From contig DAOUHX010000337.1 in NCBI GenBank assembly GCA_034428395.1, positions 1-64,000 of the forward strand: 64,000 nucleotides of DNA, given 5' to 3'. Of this stretch, positions 43,917-52,732 are shown piece after piece. Source of the DNA: Bin5 sp034428395 (GTDB lineage Bacteria; Chloroflexota; Anaerolineae; Caldilineales; Caldilineaceae). Below the pieces are notes generated by a model. That model made no database searches, was not told the origin of the DNA, and saw only the letters and a program-made list of their open reading frames with translations. Numbering within the stretch: position 1 is the stretch's first letter; each line of letters begins with the position of its first letter. The translations under genes and the position numbers were made by a program.

Positions 43917-44642
43917 CTAATCTGGGACTGTCCAAGGGCCGGCCTTGTTGACGAAAGGGTTTGATTCCAGAAGTTCCAGCCAGTTTCGAAAATGCGGACA
44001 TTCAGCTCGAATGGACTCAAGACCGATTTCCAGGACGCCCAATGTCCCCATAAGAGGCTTGCTATAGCCAAGAACCAACTCTTCGACACGCTTAGATGGC
44101 GCGGTTTGGGGTGAATCGTCGATCTCTTCAGGATTGCTGAAGCCGTCTCGAATTGCCTGAAACCGGGGGGCCAGACCAGGAAAGCCGATTCCACGACTGA
44201 AACGTACGCAATCGCTGAAGAGCATCGCCTCGAATTCGTGCATCATTACGTAAGGTATGAAACGATTGGCGTTGAAGTTGCTGCCCATTTGGTGACAGAT
44301 GTCCGCAAAAAGGGCGTCCTCAACAGCTTTGGCTTTTTCGGTGTAAACTGCACTGGCCGCGGTCATGCGTCCAGGCCAGGCGCGTGGACCAGTGGGAGGA
44401 AGGCCATAGAAGTCGATCATCGTGCTTACTACGCATCCGGAGTCTTCCCTCAAGTGATTCACAATGTCTCTGCGGACCGCAGGCCAGGGCCTTATCCCCC
44501 CGCGTCGATCGCGCTGGCGAGCGTTTCCAACGATCCGCGCGCTCACCACCGTGTAGCCTCTGGAATACAGATATGGCGCGAGCAGTTCGATGACGAAACT
44601 CTCTTCGGTTTGGCCCTCAACATGGAGCAGCAGCCTAGTCAC
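43917..44642 (-). CDS. DUF4276 (TOPRIM-like) protein, partner of the adjacent ATPase
   Basis: A 241-residue soluble protein. The start LLLHVEGQTEESFVIELL has the E-G-x-T-E pattern (Glu9, Glu13) expected for the first acidic residue of a TOPRIM-like site; VSTMIDFYGLPPTG with Asp77 and the segment PYVMMHEFEAMLFSD (His135, Glu136, Glu138) are hallmarks of DUF4276. TOPRIM-like partners of ATPases in this superfamily are nucleases in OLD/Gabija and PARIS-type systems; nuclease activity here is inference. The GTG start overlaps the ATPase stop as GTGA, so the two are translated together. GC content is well below the flanking metabolic genes, pointing to transfer. Confidence 0.85.
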   Translation of the reverse strand: MTRLLLHVEGQTEESFVIELLAPYLYSRGYTVVSARIVGNARQRDRRGGIRPWPAVRRDIVNHLREDSGCVVSTMIDFYGLPPTGPRAWPGRMTAASAVYTEKAKAVEDALFADICHQMGSNFNANRFIPYVMMHEFEAMLFSDCVRFSRGIGFPGLAPRFQAIRDGFSNPEEIDDSPQTAPSKRVEELVLGYSKPLMGTLGVLEIGLESIRAECPHFRNWLELLESNPFVNKAGPWTVPD

Positions 44643-45763
44643 TCATGGGCACCTCTGATGTCTTCTGCTCTGGGCCGGCCGCCGAGTTCGTTTTTCTCCC
44701 ACAGTTGGCCGAGGCTGTAATCTCTCAGCCAGACTTTCAGCCTTTCGGCGTTCAGCTGTCGAAAATGACTTTGTCCAGCCGCGCGTTCTGCAACGATCAC
44801 ATCGTCTGGTTGGAAATGATCGAGCAGGATAGGGGACTGGGTTGAGAGAATGATCTGGGTATTCGCCGATACCTGTTTGACCAGCGAAGCAAACAGAGTG
44901 ATGGCGTTTGGGTGCAATCCCAACTCCGGCTCATCAATGATGATAACGGAAGGACGCAAGGATTCAGGTTGAAGGAGCAAAGTAGTCAATGCAATAAAGC
45001 GCAGTGTACCATCGGAAAACGCCGAAGCGTCAAAATAAGCGTCCGTTCCCTTATGCCGCCATTCCAGGCGGATCTTGAATTCGTTCAGGGAGAGAGGCTG
45101 GAGAACGAAATCATCAAGAAAAGGAGCAACTAGCTGCACCGTCCTTCGAATCAGGTTGTATTCAGTCTGATGTTTCACGCTCAGAAGGTACAGAAATGCG
45201 GCGAGGTTGGAAGCATTGGCGCGCAAGAAACGATTGTCATTCACGTCTACAGTTTTGCGAATTGGTGAAGAGGAACTGGTATCATGGAATTGATACGTCC
45301 GCCAACTGTTGAGGGACTGGCGGACTGACATGGCGTAGCGATGAATATTTGGCAAGCTGATACCGGCCTCTCCACCTTGGCCTACCAGCGGTTCCTCGTA
45401 CGGCCTAGCATAGAAGAACTTTTCCCAATAATATGCTGTTTCCACGTAGGGCATGAGCCCATCATTATCGGTTGGAATCAACGTGAGCCGGTACTGATAC
45501 CTCTGCTCTGACAAAGAGATGTAGAGGTGTAGCAACTTGGTTGACTTTGAACCGAAATGCAAGACATTGTTAGCCCCGCCAGCGCGAATCACGTACTCCT
45601 GAAGACGCCCCCGGCGGATCGCATGCAGGAAGGAGAAAGCACCGATTAGGTTCGATTTGCCTGACCCGTTGGGGCCAATCAGGACATTTATTGGACCCAG
45701 CTTCAGATCTTGAACAGACGCGATGCTCTTGAAGCCCTCGATTGTGATGCTGTCCAGCACCAT
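44639..45763 (-). CDS. AAA/ABC-type ATPase (AAA_21-like, SMC/OLD-related)
   Basis: A 374-residue ATPase. IEGFKSIASVQDLKLG leads into Walker A GPNGSGKSNL (Lys36). The helical/beta insertion covers about 45-240, the signature-like SDGTLRFIAL is at about 250, Walker B IIIDEPELGLHP at about 275, and TQSPILLDHF is the switch/H-loop. The C-terminus SLGQLWEKNELGGRP is a tail I associate with ATPases encoded beside DUF4276. Members of this group act with effector nucleases or toxins in anti-phage defence. Its ATG follows the thioesterase stop codon directly, and its stop overlaps the DUF4276 start. One line in this gene (45241-45300) counts 26 G/C of 60 against 41 of 60 in the mutase (47161-47220). 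Confidence 0.88.
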   Translation of the reverse strand: MVLDSITIEGFKSIASVQDLKLGPINVLIGPNGSGKSNLIGAFSFLHAIRRGRLQEYVIRAGGANNVLHFGSKSTKLLHLYISLSEQRYQYRLTLIPTDNDGLMPYVETAYYWEKFFYARPYEEPLVGQGGEAGISLPNIHRYAMSVRQSLNSWRTYQFHDTSSSSPIRKTVDVNDNRFLRANASNLAAFLYLLSVKHQTEYNLIRRTVQLVAPFLDDFVLQPLSLNEFKIRLEWRHKGTDAYFDASAFSDGTLRFIALTTLLLQPESLRPSVIIIDEPELGLHPNAITLFASLVKQVSANTQIILSTQSPILLDHFQPDDVIVAERAAGQSHFRQLNAERLKVWLRDYSLGQLWEKNELGGRPRAEDIRGAHE

Positions 45764-46255
45764 TCACTCCTCGTCGGGATAGATGCGCCAGCCTGGCAGA
45801 TCTACATTTTGGCCTGAGATGGCGCTGAGGGGCAACTTCAGGAACTTGCCTTCGGCTCGGACGGCGATTGTGCCGTCGGGGAGGCGGATCTCACCGCTGC
45901 CGGTGAATATGCGGCGGTTCTGGCTGAGAATGCGGCCGCGTGCGGTTACTTCGGTGTCGAGCGGGACCGGGCAGAGGAAACGGGTGGTCAACTCTGCTGT
46001 GACGCCCCACCTTTCTACGTTGACGCCGGTGCCGTAGTGGACGGCGCGGGCGATGGTCTCGTCGAGCACGCCGGTGAGGACGCCGCCGTGTATGCGCCCC
46101 GGGTAGCCCTGATGAGCGGGCTGGCCGGAGAAACGGGCCAGGACTTCGGGTGAACCGTCGGCGGCGAGGGTCTCGTAGAAGCGGACCTGAACGCCGGCGA
46201 CGTTTTTCAAACCGCAGACAAAGCAGAAGTCGCTATTGGGTTGTTTCTGCATCAT
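45764..46255 (-). CDS. PaaI/hotdog-family thioesterase
   Basis: A 163-residue hotdog-fold protein. CFVCGLKNVAGVQVRF near the start is a form seen in PaaI-like acyl-CoA thioesterases, and GYPGRIHGGVLTGVLDETIARAV is the HGG...DE/T active-site helix. TRFLCPVPLDTEVTARGRI follows. It would hydrolyse an acyl-CoA; the neighbouring methylmalonyl-CoA genes suggest a short branched or dicarboxylic acyl-CoA, which is inference. Start overlaps the mutase stop by 4 bp (ATGA), and the ATPase gene begins immediately after its stop. Confidence 0.87.
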   Translation of the reverse strand: MMQKQPNSDFCFVCGLKNVAGVQVRFYETLAADGSPEVLARFSGQPAHQGYPGRIHGGVLTGVLDETIARAVHYGTGVNVERWGVTAELTTRFLCPVPLDTEVTARGRILSQNRRIFTGSGEIRLPDGTIAVRAEGKFLKLPLSAISGQNVDLPGWRIYPDEE

Positions 46256-47988
46256 ACCCAGCTGGCAGCCTGATACTCGCCGAAGACGGCGCGCAGGGCG
46301 TCGCAGATTTCGCCGACAGTGACATCACTTTCGACCGCTTCGACAAAGAGCGGCATGAGCGGGTCACCGGCTGTGCGGGCCGCCTGCTCGATTCTTTGCA
46401 GAATGGCCTGCGCCTTCGCCTGATCACGGTCTGCGCGCAGTCTGGCGAGCGCGGCGACCTGCTGGTTCTGGACGAGTTCGTCGACGTGCAAGGTCTCTTC
46501 AGGGAGTGCGGCCCCGCCCTGGTAGCGATTGACGCCGACGACGGTTTGCGCGCCGCTCTCGATGTCGCGCAGAGCGGCATAGGCTGACTCTTGGATTTCC
46601 CTTTGGATGAAGCCGTCGGTCACGGCCTGCAGTGCCCCGCCCATCTGGTCGATTCGTTTGATGTATTGGCAGGCCTGGCGCTCGATTTCGTTAGTGAGCC
46701 ATTCGAGGTAGTAGCTGCCGCCAAGCGGGTCGACGACATCGGCGACGCCGCTTTCCCCTGCAAGTATCTGTTGGGTGCGGAGAGCGACTTCGACTGCCTT
46801 TTCGGTGGGCAGGGCGAGTGCCTCGTCCTTTGAGTTCGTATGGAGGCTTTGCGTGCCGCCCAGCACGGCGGCCAGTGCCTGGATAGTGACGCGCACGATG
46901 TTGTTGTCCGGCTGCTGGGTCGTCAACGTGCTGCCGCCGGTCTGGGTGTGGAAACGCAGCCGCCAGCTTCTGGGGTCGGCGGCGTGGAGTCGTTCGCGCA
47001 TAAGCCTGGCCCAGAGGCGGCGGGCGGCGCGGAACTTTGCCACTTCTTCGAGAAAGTTGTTGTGGGCGTTGAAAAAGAAGCTGATTTGGGAGGCGAAGCG
47101 GTCGACGTCGAGCCCGGCTCTGACGGCCTGTTCGACGTACTCGATTCCGTTAGCGAGGGTGAAGGCGACCTCCTGGACGGCGGTGCTGCCGGCTTCACGG
47201 ATGTGGTAGCCGCTGACGGAAATCGTGTTCCACCGGGGCACTTCGCGGGCGCAGTAGCGGAAGAGGTCGGTCATCAGGCGCATGGAGGGCTGCGGGGGGA
47301 AGATGTAGGTGCCGCGGGCGATGTACTCCTTGAGGATGTCGTTTTGGACGGTGCCGCGCAGCTTATCTGACGGGACGCCCTGCTCTTTGGCGACGGCGAC
47401 CACCATAGCCAGCAGAATGGCGGCGGGGGCGTTGATTGTCATGCTGATGCTTACCTTGTCCAGGGGAATGTCCCGCAGGAGGGTGCGCATATCCTGCAAG
47501 CTGCTGATGGAGACGCCTACTTTGCCGACCTCACCGAGAGCGAGTTCGTGATCGGCGTCGTGGCCGATCTGGGTGGGGAGGTCGAAGGCGACGGAGAGCC
47601 CGGTCTGTCCCTGTTGAAGGAGGTAGTGGTAGCGGCGGTTGCTCTCGTCGGCGGAGCCAAAGCCGGCGTACTGGCGCATGGTCCAGAGGCGGCTGCGGTA
47701 CATATTCGGCTGCACGCCGCGGGTGAAAGGATACTCGCCGGGAAAGCCAAGCTGGCGCTGGTAATGGTTGTCACGTTCATCGCTGGCAGAGATGTCGGCT
47801 GGTGTATAGAGGGGCTGGACGGTGATGGACGGGCCGCTTGTGGTAAAGCGTTCCATGCGTTGCGGGATTTTTTTGAGGACCGGCGCCAATGTATTGTCCT
47901 GCCAGTTCTGTATGAGGGTTGCCAGTTTGGCGGATTGGACAGGTGCCGCGGGAGGGCCCGGCTGTGGTCCGCCTGAAGAGTGAGCCAT
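46252..47988 (-). CDS. Methylmalonyl-CoA mutase, large (catalytic) domain
   Basis: A 578-residue acyl-CoA mutase catalytic chain that interconverts methylmalonyl-CoA and succinyl-CoA. TPADISASDERDNHYQRQLGFPGEYPFTRG-type sequence (seen as GFPGEYPFTRGVQPNMY) and RQYAGFGSADESNRRYHYLL are conserved, as are FDLPTQIGHDAD, SMTINAPAAILLAM, SGYHIREAGSTAVQE and QTGGSTLTTQQPDNNIVRV. The chain stops after the barrel: there is no C-terminal B12-binding DxHxxG domain, so it must pair with a separate cobalamin subunit not in this window. Close relatives such as isobutyryl-CoA mutase or ethylmalonyl-CoA mutase large subunits cannot be excluded. It begins 35 bp after recR. Confidence 0.9.
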   Translation of the reverse strand: MAHSSGGPQPGPPAAPVQSAKLATLIQNWQDNTLAPVLKKIPQRMERFTTSGPSITVQPLYTPADISASDERDNHYQRQLGFPGEYPFTRGVQPNMYRSRLWTMRQYAGFGSADESNRRYHYLLQQGQTGLSVAFDLPTQIGHDADHELALGEVGKVGVSISSLQDMRTLLRDIPLDKVSISMTINAPAAILLAMVVAVAKEQGVPSDKLRGTVQNDILKEYIARGTYIFPPQPSMRLMTDLFRYCAREVPRWNTISVSGYHIREAGSTAVQEVAFTLANGIEYVEQAVRAGLDVDRFASQISFFFNAHNNFLEEVAKFRAARRLWARLMRERLHAADPRSWRLRFHTQTGGSTLTTQQPDNNIVRVTIQALAAVLGGTQSLHTNSKDEALALPTEKAVEVALRTQQILAGESGVADVVDPLGGSYYLEWLTNEIERQACQYIKRIDQMGGALQAVTDGFIQREIQESAYAALRDIESGAQTVVGVNRYQGGAALPEETLHVDELVQNQQVAALARLRADRDQAKAQAILQRIEQAARTAGDPLMPLFVEAVESDVTVGEICDALRAVFGEYQAASWV

Positions 47989-48023
47989 TTCGATGCACCT
48001 TTGCGGCGTGCGCCGCCGGACTG

Positions 48024-48647
48024 TCAGATTTCGAGCCGCCCGGCCAGCGCGTTGCTCAGTGTCAATTCGTCTGCGTATTCGAGGTCGCCGCCGGTAGGCA
48101 AGCCACGTGCGAGGCGGGTCACGCGCACACCGAGCGGTTTGACAAGCCTGGCAATGTACATTGCGGTCGCCTCTCCTTCCAAATTGGGGTTGGTTGCTAC
48201 GAGCAGTTCTGCGGGGAGCGCGTCGTCTGGGAAACCGCTCGTATGATTGGGGTGCAGGCGCCGGAGTAGTTCATCGAGCTTCAGGTCATCCGGGCCGATG
48301 CCCTCCACGGGAGAGATTGCGCCGTGCAGGACGTGGTAGAGGCCGCGATAGGCGCCGGTACGCTCGATGGCCTGCACGTCGAGCGGCTCCTCGACGACAC
48401 AGATTATGGAATGATCGCGCTGGTGGTTCTCGCAGATGGCGCAGGGATCGCGGTCGGCGATATTGTGGCAGATAGCGCAGAAGAGGGTATTGGATTTCAG
48501 CTCCTGCAGCGCGGTCGCGAGGGTCTGGGCGATTTCGTCGTCGCTGCGGAGGAGAAAGTAGGCCAGGCGGGAGGCTGACTTGGGTCCGATGCCGGGCAGG
48601 CGGCTGAAGGCGTCGATCAGGTTGGTGACCGGCTGTGCGAGGGTCAT
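48024..48647 (-). CDS. recR: Recombination mediator RecR
   Basis: A 207-residue RecF-pathway protein that with RecO loads RecA at gaps. It contains an N-terminal helix-hairpin-helix (SRLPGIGPKSASRLAYFLL), a C4 zinc finger (CAICHNIADRDPCAIC), a TOPRIM domain (IICVVEEPLDVQAIERTGAY to GLYHVLHG) and a Walker-B-like C-terminal segment (TRLARGLPTGGDLEYAD). Length and order are standard. It sits 9 bp after the ybaB-type gene in the conserved dnaX-ybaB-recR cluster. Confidence 0.97.
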   Translation of the reverse strand: MTLAQPVTNLIDAFSRLPGIGPKSASRLAYFLLRSDDEIAQTLATALQELKSNTLFCAICHNIADRDPCAICENHQRDHSIICVVEEPLDVQAIERTGAYRGLYHVLHGAISPVEGIGPDDLKLDELLRRLHPNHTSGFPDDALPAELLVATNPNLEGEATAMYIARLVKPLGVRVTRLARGLPTGGDLEYADELTLSNALAGRLEI

Positions 48648-48656
48648 GGCGCGTTT

Positions 48657-49061
48657 CTACAGGCCCAAGCCGGGGATATTCAGGCCCGCGGTGAGACCCC
48701 CCATACGTTCTTCGGTCAACGTCTTGATCTTTTCTGCGGCGTCGTTGATGGCGGCGACGAGGAGGTCTTCGAGCATTTCGACATCATCCGGATCGACCAC
48801 TTCCGGATTGATGCGGAGCGCGTGCACGGTCTGATGGCCATCCATGTCGACCTCGACCATCCCGCCGCCGGCAGTGCCGGTAACGACCTCTTCGGCCAGC
48901 TCCTCCTGGGCCTTTTCCATGTCGCCCTGCATCTTGCGCATGCGTGCCGTAAGATCGCCTCCCAGGCCGCCGCCGAGGGAGCCGCCGGCTGGTGGGCCAC
49001 CACCGCCGCCGAAGGGGTTGCCGCCGCTTCGGGTCCTACGGTTTCTTCTTTTCTTGGCCAT
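48657..49061 (-). CDS. YbaB/EbfC nucleoid-associated protein
   Basis: A 134-residue DNA-binding protein. After a basic and Gly-rich N-terminus of about 35 residues (KKRRNRRTRSGG...), the conserved YbaB core runs MRKMQGDMEKAQEELAEEVV, GTAGGGMVEVDMDGHQTVHAL and INPEVVDPDDVEMLEDLLVA. Family members form tweezer-like dimers on DNA. The basic Gly-rich extension is longer than in E. coli YbaB. It lies between dnaX and recR, the classic arrangement. Confidence 0.92.
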   Translation of the reverse strand: MAKKRRNRRTRSGGNPFGGGGGPPAGGSLGGGLGGDLTARMRKMQGDMEKAQEELAEEVVTGTAGGGMVEVDMDGHQTVHALRINPEVVDPDDVEMLEDLLVAAINDAAEKIKTLTEERMGGLTAGLNIPGLGL

Positions 49062-49106
49062 AGTTTTCGCTCCGATTGAGGTTTGTGGCGTTCCGCGATG
49101 TTCAGG

Positions 49107-50777
49107 TCAATGACCGGCGCGGCTTTCGTTGACCTCTGCGCCCAATTCGGCGACGGCATATTCGATCAAGGGGTCCTTGCCGACGGCTTGTTCTTCTTCG
49201 AGAGCGGGCCCGGCAGCTGCACGAAGGTTTGCTCTGTCGCCGCTCTGACAGCTGATGGAGACCTTTTGACCCAGGAACTCTCCGAGAATGGCGGCGACGG
49301 CTTCCTTTGTCGCGGCTTCCGAAATCACGCCCTGAGCGAAGGTATTGTTGCCGAAGGCCAAGGCGACCGAGTCGGCGCCGATGGCGAGGTCCTTTATTGA
49401 GCGCAGTGAGGCCTGTTGTTTTGGTCCGCAGCGACTGCGAACGGTGGTCAGGAATTCGTCCCAGCGCGCCCGCAGCAGCCGCAAAGCGTCGGCGTTCAAA
49501 GAGCCGGTTGTGTCAGCGCCGGCAGCGGGCTTCGCGCTTGTCTGTGCGCTTGTCTGTGCGCCAGCCTGTGCGGATTGCTCGGGGCGGGATGGAGCGGCGA
49601 CCGCCTGCGCAACGTTTTCGGATGGAGACAATTGCGGCTGAGGCTGCTCGCGAATTGCCGTTTGCGGTTGGGGCTGGGGGGATTGAAGCAGCTCCACAAG
49701 GGCGAGCTCCAAGGGCAACTGGGGCTGGTATTCTCCCTTGAGCTCGGCCATGGCCTGACTAAGGCGTTTAATGGCCCTAAGGGTCTGCGATGCGGGGATG
49801 CGTTTGGCCTGTTGCTGCAAGGTCTCCAGCGCCTCGGGCGGGCGGTCCTCCAAAAGGGCGCCGTCGCCGACCATCTGTACGTGCATGACGGCGCGCAGGT
49901 GTTCCACTACCTGGCGGGCGAATTCGTGCAGGCTGGCCCCCTGCAGGAGCAGTTGATGGACCAGCTGCAGGCCGGCGGCGATGTCCTCTGACGCCAGGAC
50001 GTCGACAAATTCGGCGACGGTTGCGCTGGCGGCAGTGCCCAGCACTTGCTGCACCTGCTCGAGATTGATTTCCGGCTGTTTGCCATCCTTGTTGGCGCCT
50101 CCGTAGCTCGTCATCTGGTCCAGCAAACTGACTGCGTCGCGCATGCAGCCCTGGGCGCTGCGGGCGATGGCCTGGAGTGCGGCATGATCGACATTGCAGC
50201 CTTCGTGAGAGGCGATGTGGGAGAGGTGGGCGGTGATTTCGGCCACAGGGATGCGGCGAAAGTCGAAGCGCTGGCAACGGCTGAGGACGGTGGCGGGGAT
50301 GCGGTGGGGCTCGGTGGTTGCCAGCACGAACCGGGCGTAAGGAGGGGGTTCTTCCAGCGTCTTTAGCAGTGCGTTGAATGCGCTGGAACTGAGCATATGC
50401 ACTTCGTCGATGATGTAGACCTTGTAACGGGCTTCGCTGGGCTGGAAACCGACTTTTTCGCGCAGCTCGCGGATGTCGTCGACGCTGTTGTTGCTGGCGG
50501 CGTCGATTTCAATCAGGTCGAGCAGGCGGCCCTCATTGATGGCTGTACAGAGGCTGCAGTTGTTGCATGGGGGGGCATCCTCGTCCGTGCAGTTGAGCGC
50601 CTTGGCAAGGATACGGGCTGTGGAAGTCTTGCCGGTCCCACGAGGTCCGGCAAAAAGGTAGGCATGGGCGACTCGCTCTTCGCGCAGGGCGTTGAGGAGC
50701 GTATTGGTCACGTGCTCCTGCCCAACGACCTCTTCGAATGTTTGGCTGCGCCACTTGCGATACAGCGCTTGTGCCAT
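49107..50777 (-). CDS. dnaX: DNA polymerase III subunit gamma/tau
   Basis: A 556-residue clamp-loader ATPase. LYRKWRSQTFEEVVGQEHV begins the AAA+ module; GPRGTGKTSTARILAK is Walker A; a C4 zinc module follows (C-x8-CNNCSLC); VYIIDEVHMLSSSAFNALLKTLEE is Walker B; and VLATTEPHRIPATVLSRCQ is the sensor-1/SRC region. The C-terminal part after about 370 is a Gln/Pro/Ala-rich linker and a tau-like domain. The ATG at 50777, preceded by GCAGGTGAGC, is preferred over an in-frame start 25 codons upstream. I saw no A-rich slippery sequence for a programmed frameshift. Confidence 0.96.
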   Translation of the reverse strand: MAQALYRKWRSQTFEEVVGQEHVTNTLLNALREERVAHAYLFAGPRGTGKTSTARILAKALNCTDEDAPPCNNCSLCTAINEGRLLDLIEIDAASNNSVDDIRELREKVGFQPSEARYKVYIIDEVHMLSSSAFNALLKTLEEPPPYARFVLATTEPHRIPATVLSRCQRFDFRRIPVAEITAHLSHIASHEGCNVDHAALQAIARSAQGCMRDAVSLLDQMTSYGGANKDGKQPEINLEQVQQVLGTAASATVAEFVDVLASEDIAAGLQLVHQLLLQGASLHEFARQVVEHLRAVMHVQMVGDGALLEDRPPEALETLQQQAKRIPASQTLRAIKRLSQAMAELKGEYQPQLPLELALVELLQSPQPQPQTAIREQPQPQLSPSENVAQAVAAPSRPEQSAQAGAQTSAQTSAKPAAGADTTGSLNADALRLLRARWDEFLTTVRSRCGPKQQASLRSIKDLAIGADSVALAFGNNTFAQGVISEAATKEAVAAILGEFLGQKVSISCQSGDRANLRAAAGPALEEEQAVGKDPLIEYAVAELGAEVNESRAGH

Positions 50778-50906
50778 GCTCACCTGCTCCCGGCAATGTC
50801 GGTAGTGCAACTGGGTATTGGGCCGACCTCGAAGCCGTGCGGAGATTCCCAATCCAGTCTACCACCGGGCCAAGGCGGAGGCAAACGCAACCCTTTTTTC
50901 GGCTCG

Positions 50907-50915
50907 TGGTATACT
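50907..50915 (+). promoter_or_regulatory. Predicted extended -10 promoter giving a near-leaderless mRNA
   Basis: TGGTATACT is an extended -10 (TGnTATACT) ending 8 bp before the ATG at 50923. Transcription would begin at or within about 2 nt of the start codon, and no Shine-Dalgarno sequence is present, so the mRNA for the HEAT-like gene looks leaderless. Confidence 0.55.
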
Positions 50916-50922
50916 TTGGCCA

Positions 50923-52518
50923 ATGAGCGAAAAAATTGTGAATACATTTCAATTGAGGCGTCTGATCGACGAGGCCGTGGCCGCGCTGGCGGACTGTACT
51001 TCGGAGGCGGAACTGGTGCAGTCAGTGGAGGCGATTGTCCAGGAGCACCCGCCGCCTTTGGTCTTGCGGGCGTTGCGGAAGCACCTTAACTCCGACAGCA
51101 GCCAGATGCGGGGGGGACTAGGCCGTCTTGCCGCGCGGCTGCCGCATGTCGATTCGGTTGCCCTACTGCGCAAAGAGGCGGGACGGCGTGAAAACCCTAC
51201 TCAGACCCGACTGACAGCGGCGATGATACTGGAGAGGTTTCTGGACGTAGAGGTCCCGCCGGGACTTATGGGGGATCTAAGCGATCCACACCTGGTTGTA
51301 AAGCAGAGTTTGCAGGAGGCGCTGGAGGCTGGGCGCCTCAACCGGCAAATCTTGCTGGAATATGTGCTTCAGATGCGACAGGAGAGCGAGGAAGTGGCTT
51401 TCCTGGTCCTCGAGCTGCTGGGTCAATTGGCGGAAGCGGACCAGCCGGAGTTGCTGCGCTTGATCGCATACGACGACCGGGTCGCGGTGGCCGAGGCGGC
51501 GATGGCCCGACTGGGGGCGCTGCGCGGGCCCGCGGTTGCGGGGCAGTGCGCGGCGGCGCTCCAGACTCTGAAATACAGTTTGAAGCCGGCATTGGCGGAG
51601 GTGGCAGCGCGACAGCTGCGTAAAATGAGCCTTGCCGGTGTGGGATGGGAGCCGCTCGCTGCTGACGGCTGGTCGGCGCTGATCTCCCCTTGCAGCTTTC
51701 AAGGAACTCAGCATCTATGGCTTGTGCGCCATAAGGGGGAGGCCGGGGGTACTATCCTGGCAATGCGGATCAATCGAGTGGTGGGAATCGTGGACGCGTT
51801 TGGCAACGAGGTGGTGGATGAAACGCAGTTGCCGCCCAGAAGGCCGGTGGGCGATATGCTGTCGATCTCGCTGACGCGGGAGGAGCACAAGGTCTTTTTG
51901 AGCATTCCATACGCCTACGCGCGCCATTCTCTGGAGAGTTGCCTGGAGAGCCACTGGCAGGCAGGCGGGCGGGGCCTCGCAGCGGAGTTCGCGCTCTACT
52001 GCCCGTTCATCTTTGCGCACAGTGCGGGGGCAATGGCAGACGACATGTCCGAACTGCTGGAGTCGGGCCCGGCGTTGTGGGAGCAGGGGGAAGGAGAACT
52101 TTCGCAGGTGACGGGAACTCTTCTGGGACACCCGGCGATGGCGGGCTGGGCTCTGCCGGTTGGAAACGGGGACAGGGCGGCTGCCACCTGGGCCCGGAAG
52201 CGGGTGGGCGATGGTACGGCGCTGCCCGGCAGCCAGGTTTTGGCGAAGCTGGGACCGGAGGCGCTGGAAAGGTTGGCGCGCTCGATTGCGGGGGAGGGCG
52301 TTCGGCAGGATCTGACTGAGCAGCTGCGGCGGGCCCTCCTGGCGCAGGCCGCGTGGCTGCACTTTGCCGGGCACCGGAGTTATGCGCGCCGCGCAGTATA
52401 CGCGGCGGAGAGTTTGCGCCACGAGCCGCTGCACAGTCATCCGCTGCTGCTGCAGATGATAGCGCTGGGACTCCGTAACTCTGGGGAGAGTGCTGGCGAG
52501 ATGGGAGAGACGAAGTGA
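50923..52518 (+). CDS. HEAT-like helical-repeat protein of unknown function
   Basis: A 531-residue soluble protein. Residues about 10-240 are helical repeats of HEAT type (LVLRALRKHLNSDSSQMRGG, VAFLVLELLGQLAEADQPEL, VAVAEAAMARLGALRG). The central part (about 240-400) is mixed, with WSALISPCSFQGTQHLWLV and FGNEVVDETQLPPRRPVG. The last 150 residues are again helical. No catalytic motif or membrane segment is seen. Start is ATG at 50923 from a predicted leaderless promoter; the upstream in-frame extension reads across the promoter and is rejected. It is divergent from dnaX and lies 214 bp before the FRG-domain gene on the same strand. Confidence 0.75.
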   Translation: MSEKIVNTFQLRRLIDEAVAALADCTSEAELVQSVEAIVQEHPPPLVLRALRKHLNSDSSQMRGGLGRLAARLPHVDSVALLRKEAGRRENPTQTRLTAAMILERFLDVEVPPGLMGDLSDPHLVVKQSLQEALEAGRLNRQILLEYVLQMRQESEEVAFLVLELLGQLAEADQPELLRLIAYDDRVAVAEAAMARLGALRGPAVAGQCAAALQTLKYSLKPALAEVAARQLRKMSLAGVGWEPLAADGWSALISPCSFQGTQHLWLVRHKGEAGGTILAMRINRVVGIVDAFGNEVVDETQLPPRRPVGDMLSISLTREEHKVFLSIPYAYARHSLESCLESHWQAGGRGLAAEFALYCPFIFAHSAGAMADDMSELLESGPALWEQGEGELSQVTGTLLGHPAMAGWALPVGNGDRAAATWARKRVGDGTALPGSQVLAKLGPEALERLARSIAGEGVRQDLTEQLRRALLAQAAWLHFAGHRSYARRAVYAAESLRHEPLHSHPLLLQMIALGLRNSGESAGEMGETK

Positions 52519-52732
52519 GGGAGTGGGCCTCCGTTGCGTGTGCGGTCGTCTGACTTTCGCCAGGCGCGTCGCTGTATCTGGCCGGGCCCTCCCGATCTGC
52601 GGCACAGCGTGGTGTCGAAAGCGGGATCGGAGAGCTGGAGAGAGTTCAGTCGTTTAATTGGGTATGGCGAGCAGGGCGGCGCGGCTGTAGAAAGGCTTCA
52701 TGCGACGAGGATAGGAAGAAAGGAGATTGCAG

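Noticed and set aside
43889..44194. N-terminal extension of methylmalonyl-CoA epimerase
   Set aside because: It runs through the DUF4276 gene in another frame; TTG 43888 has AAAAAGGAAT upstream and begins the homologous region.
49107..50777. Programmed frameshift in dnaX
   Set aside because: No A-rich slippery heptamer with a downstream hairpin was found.
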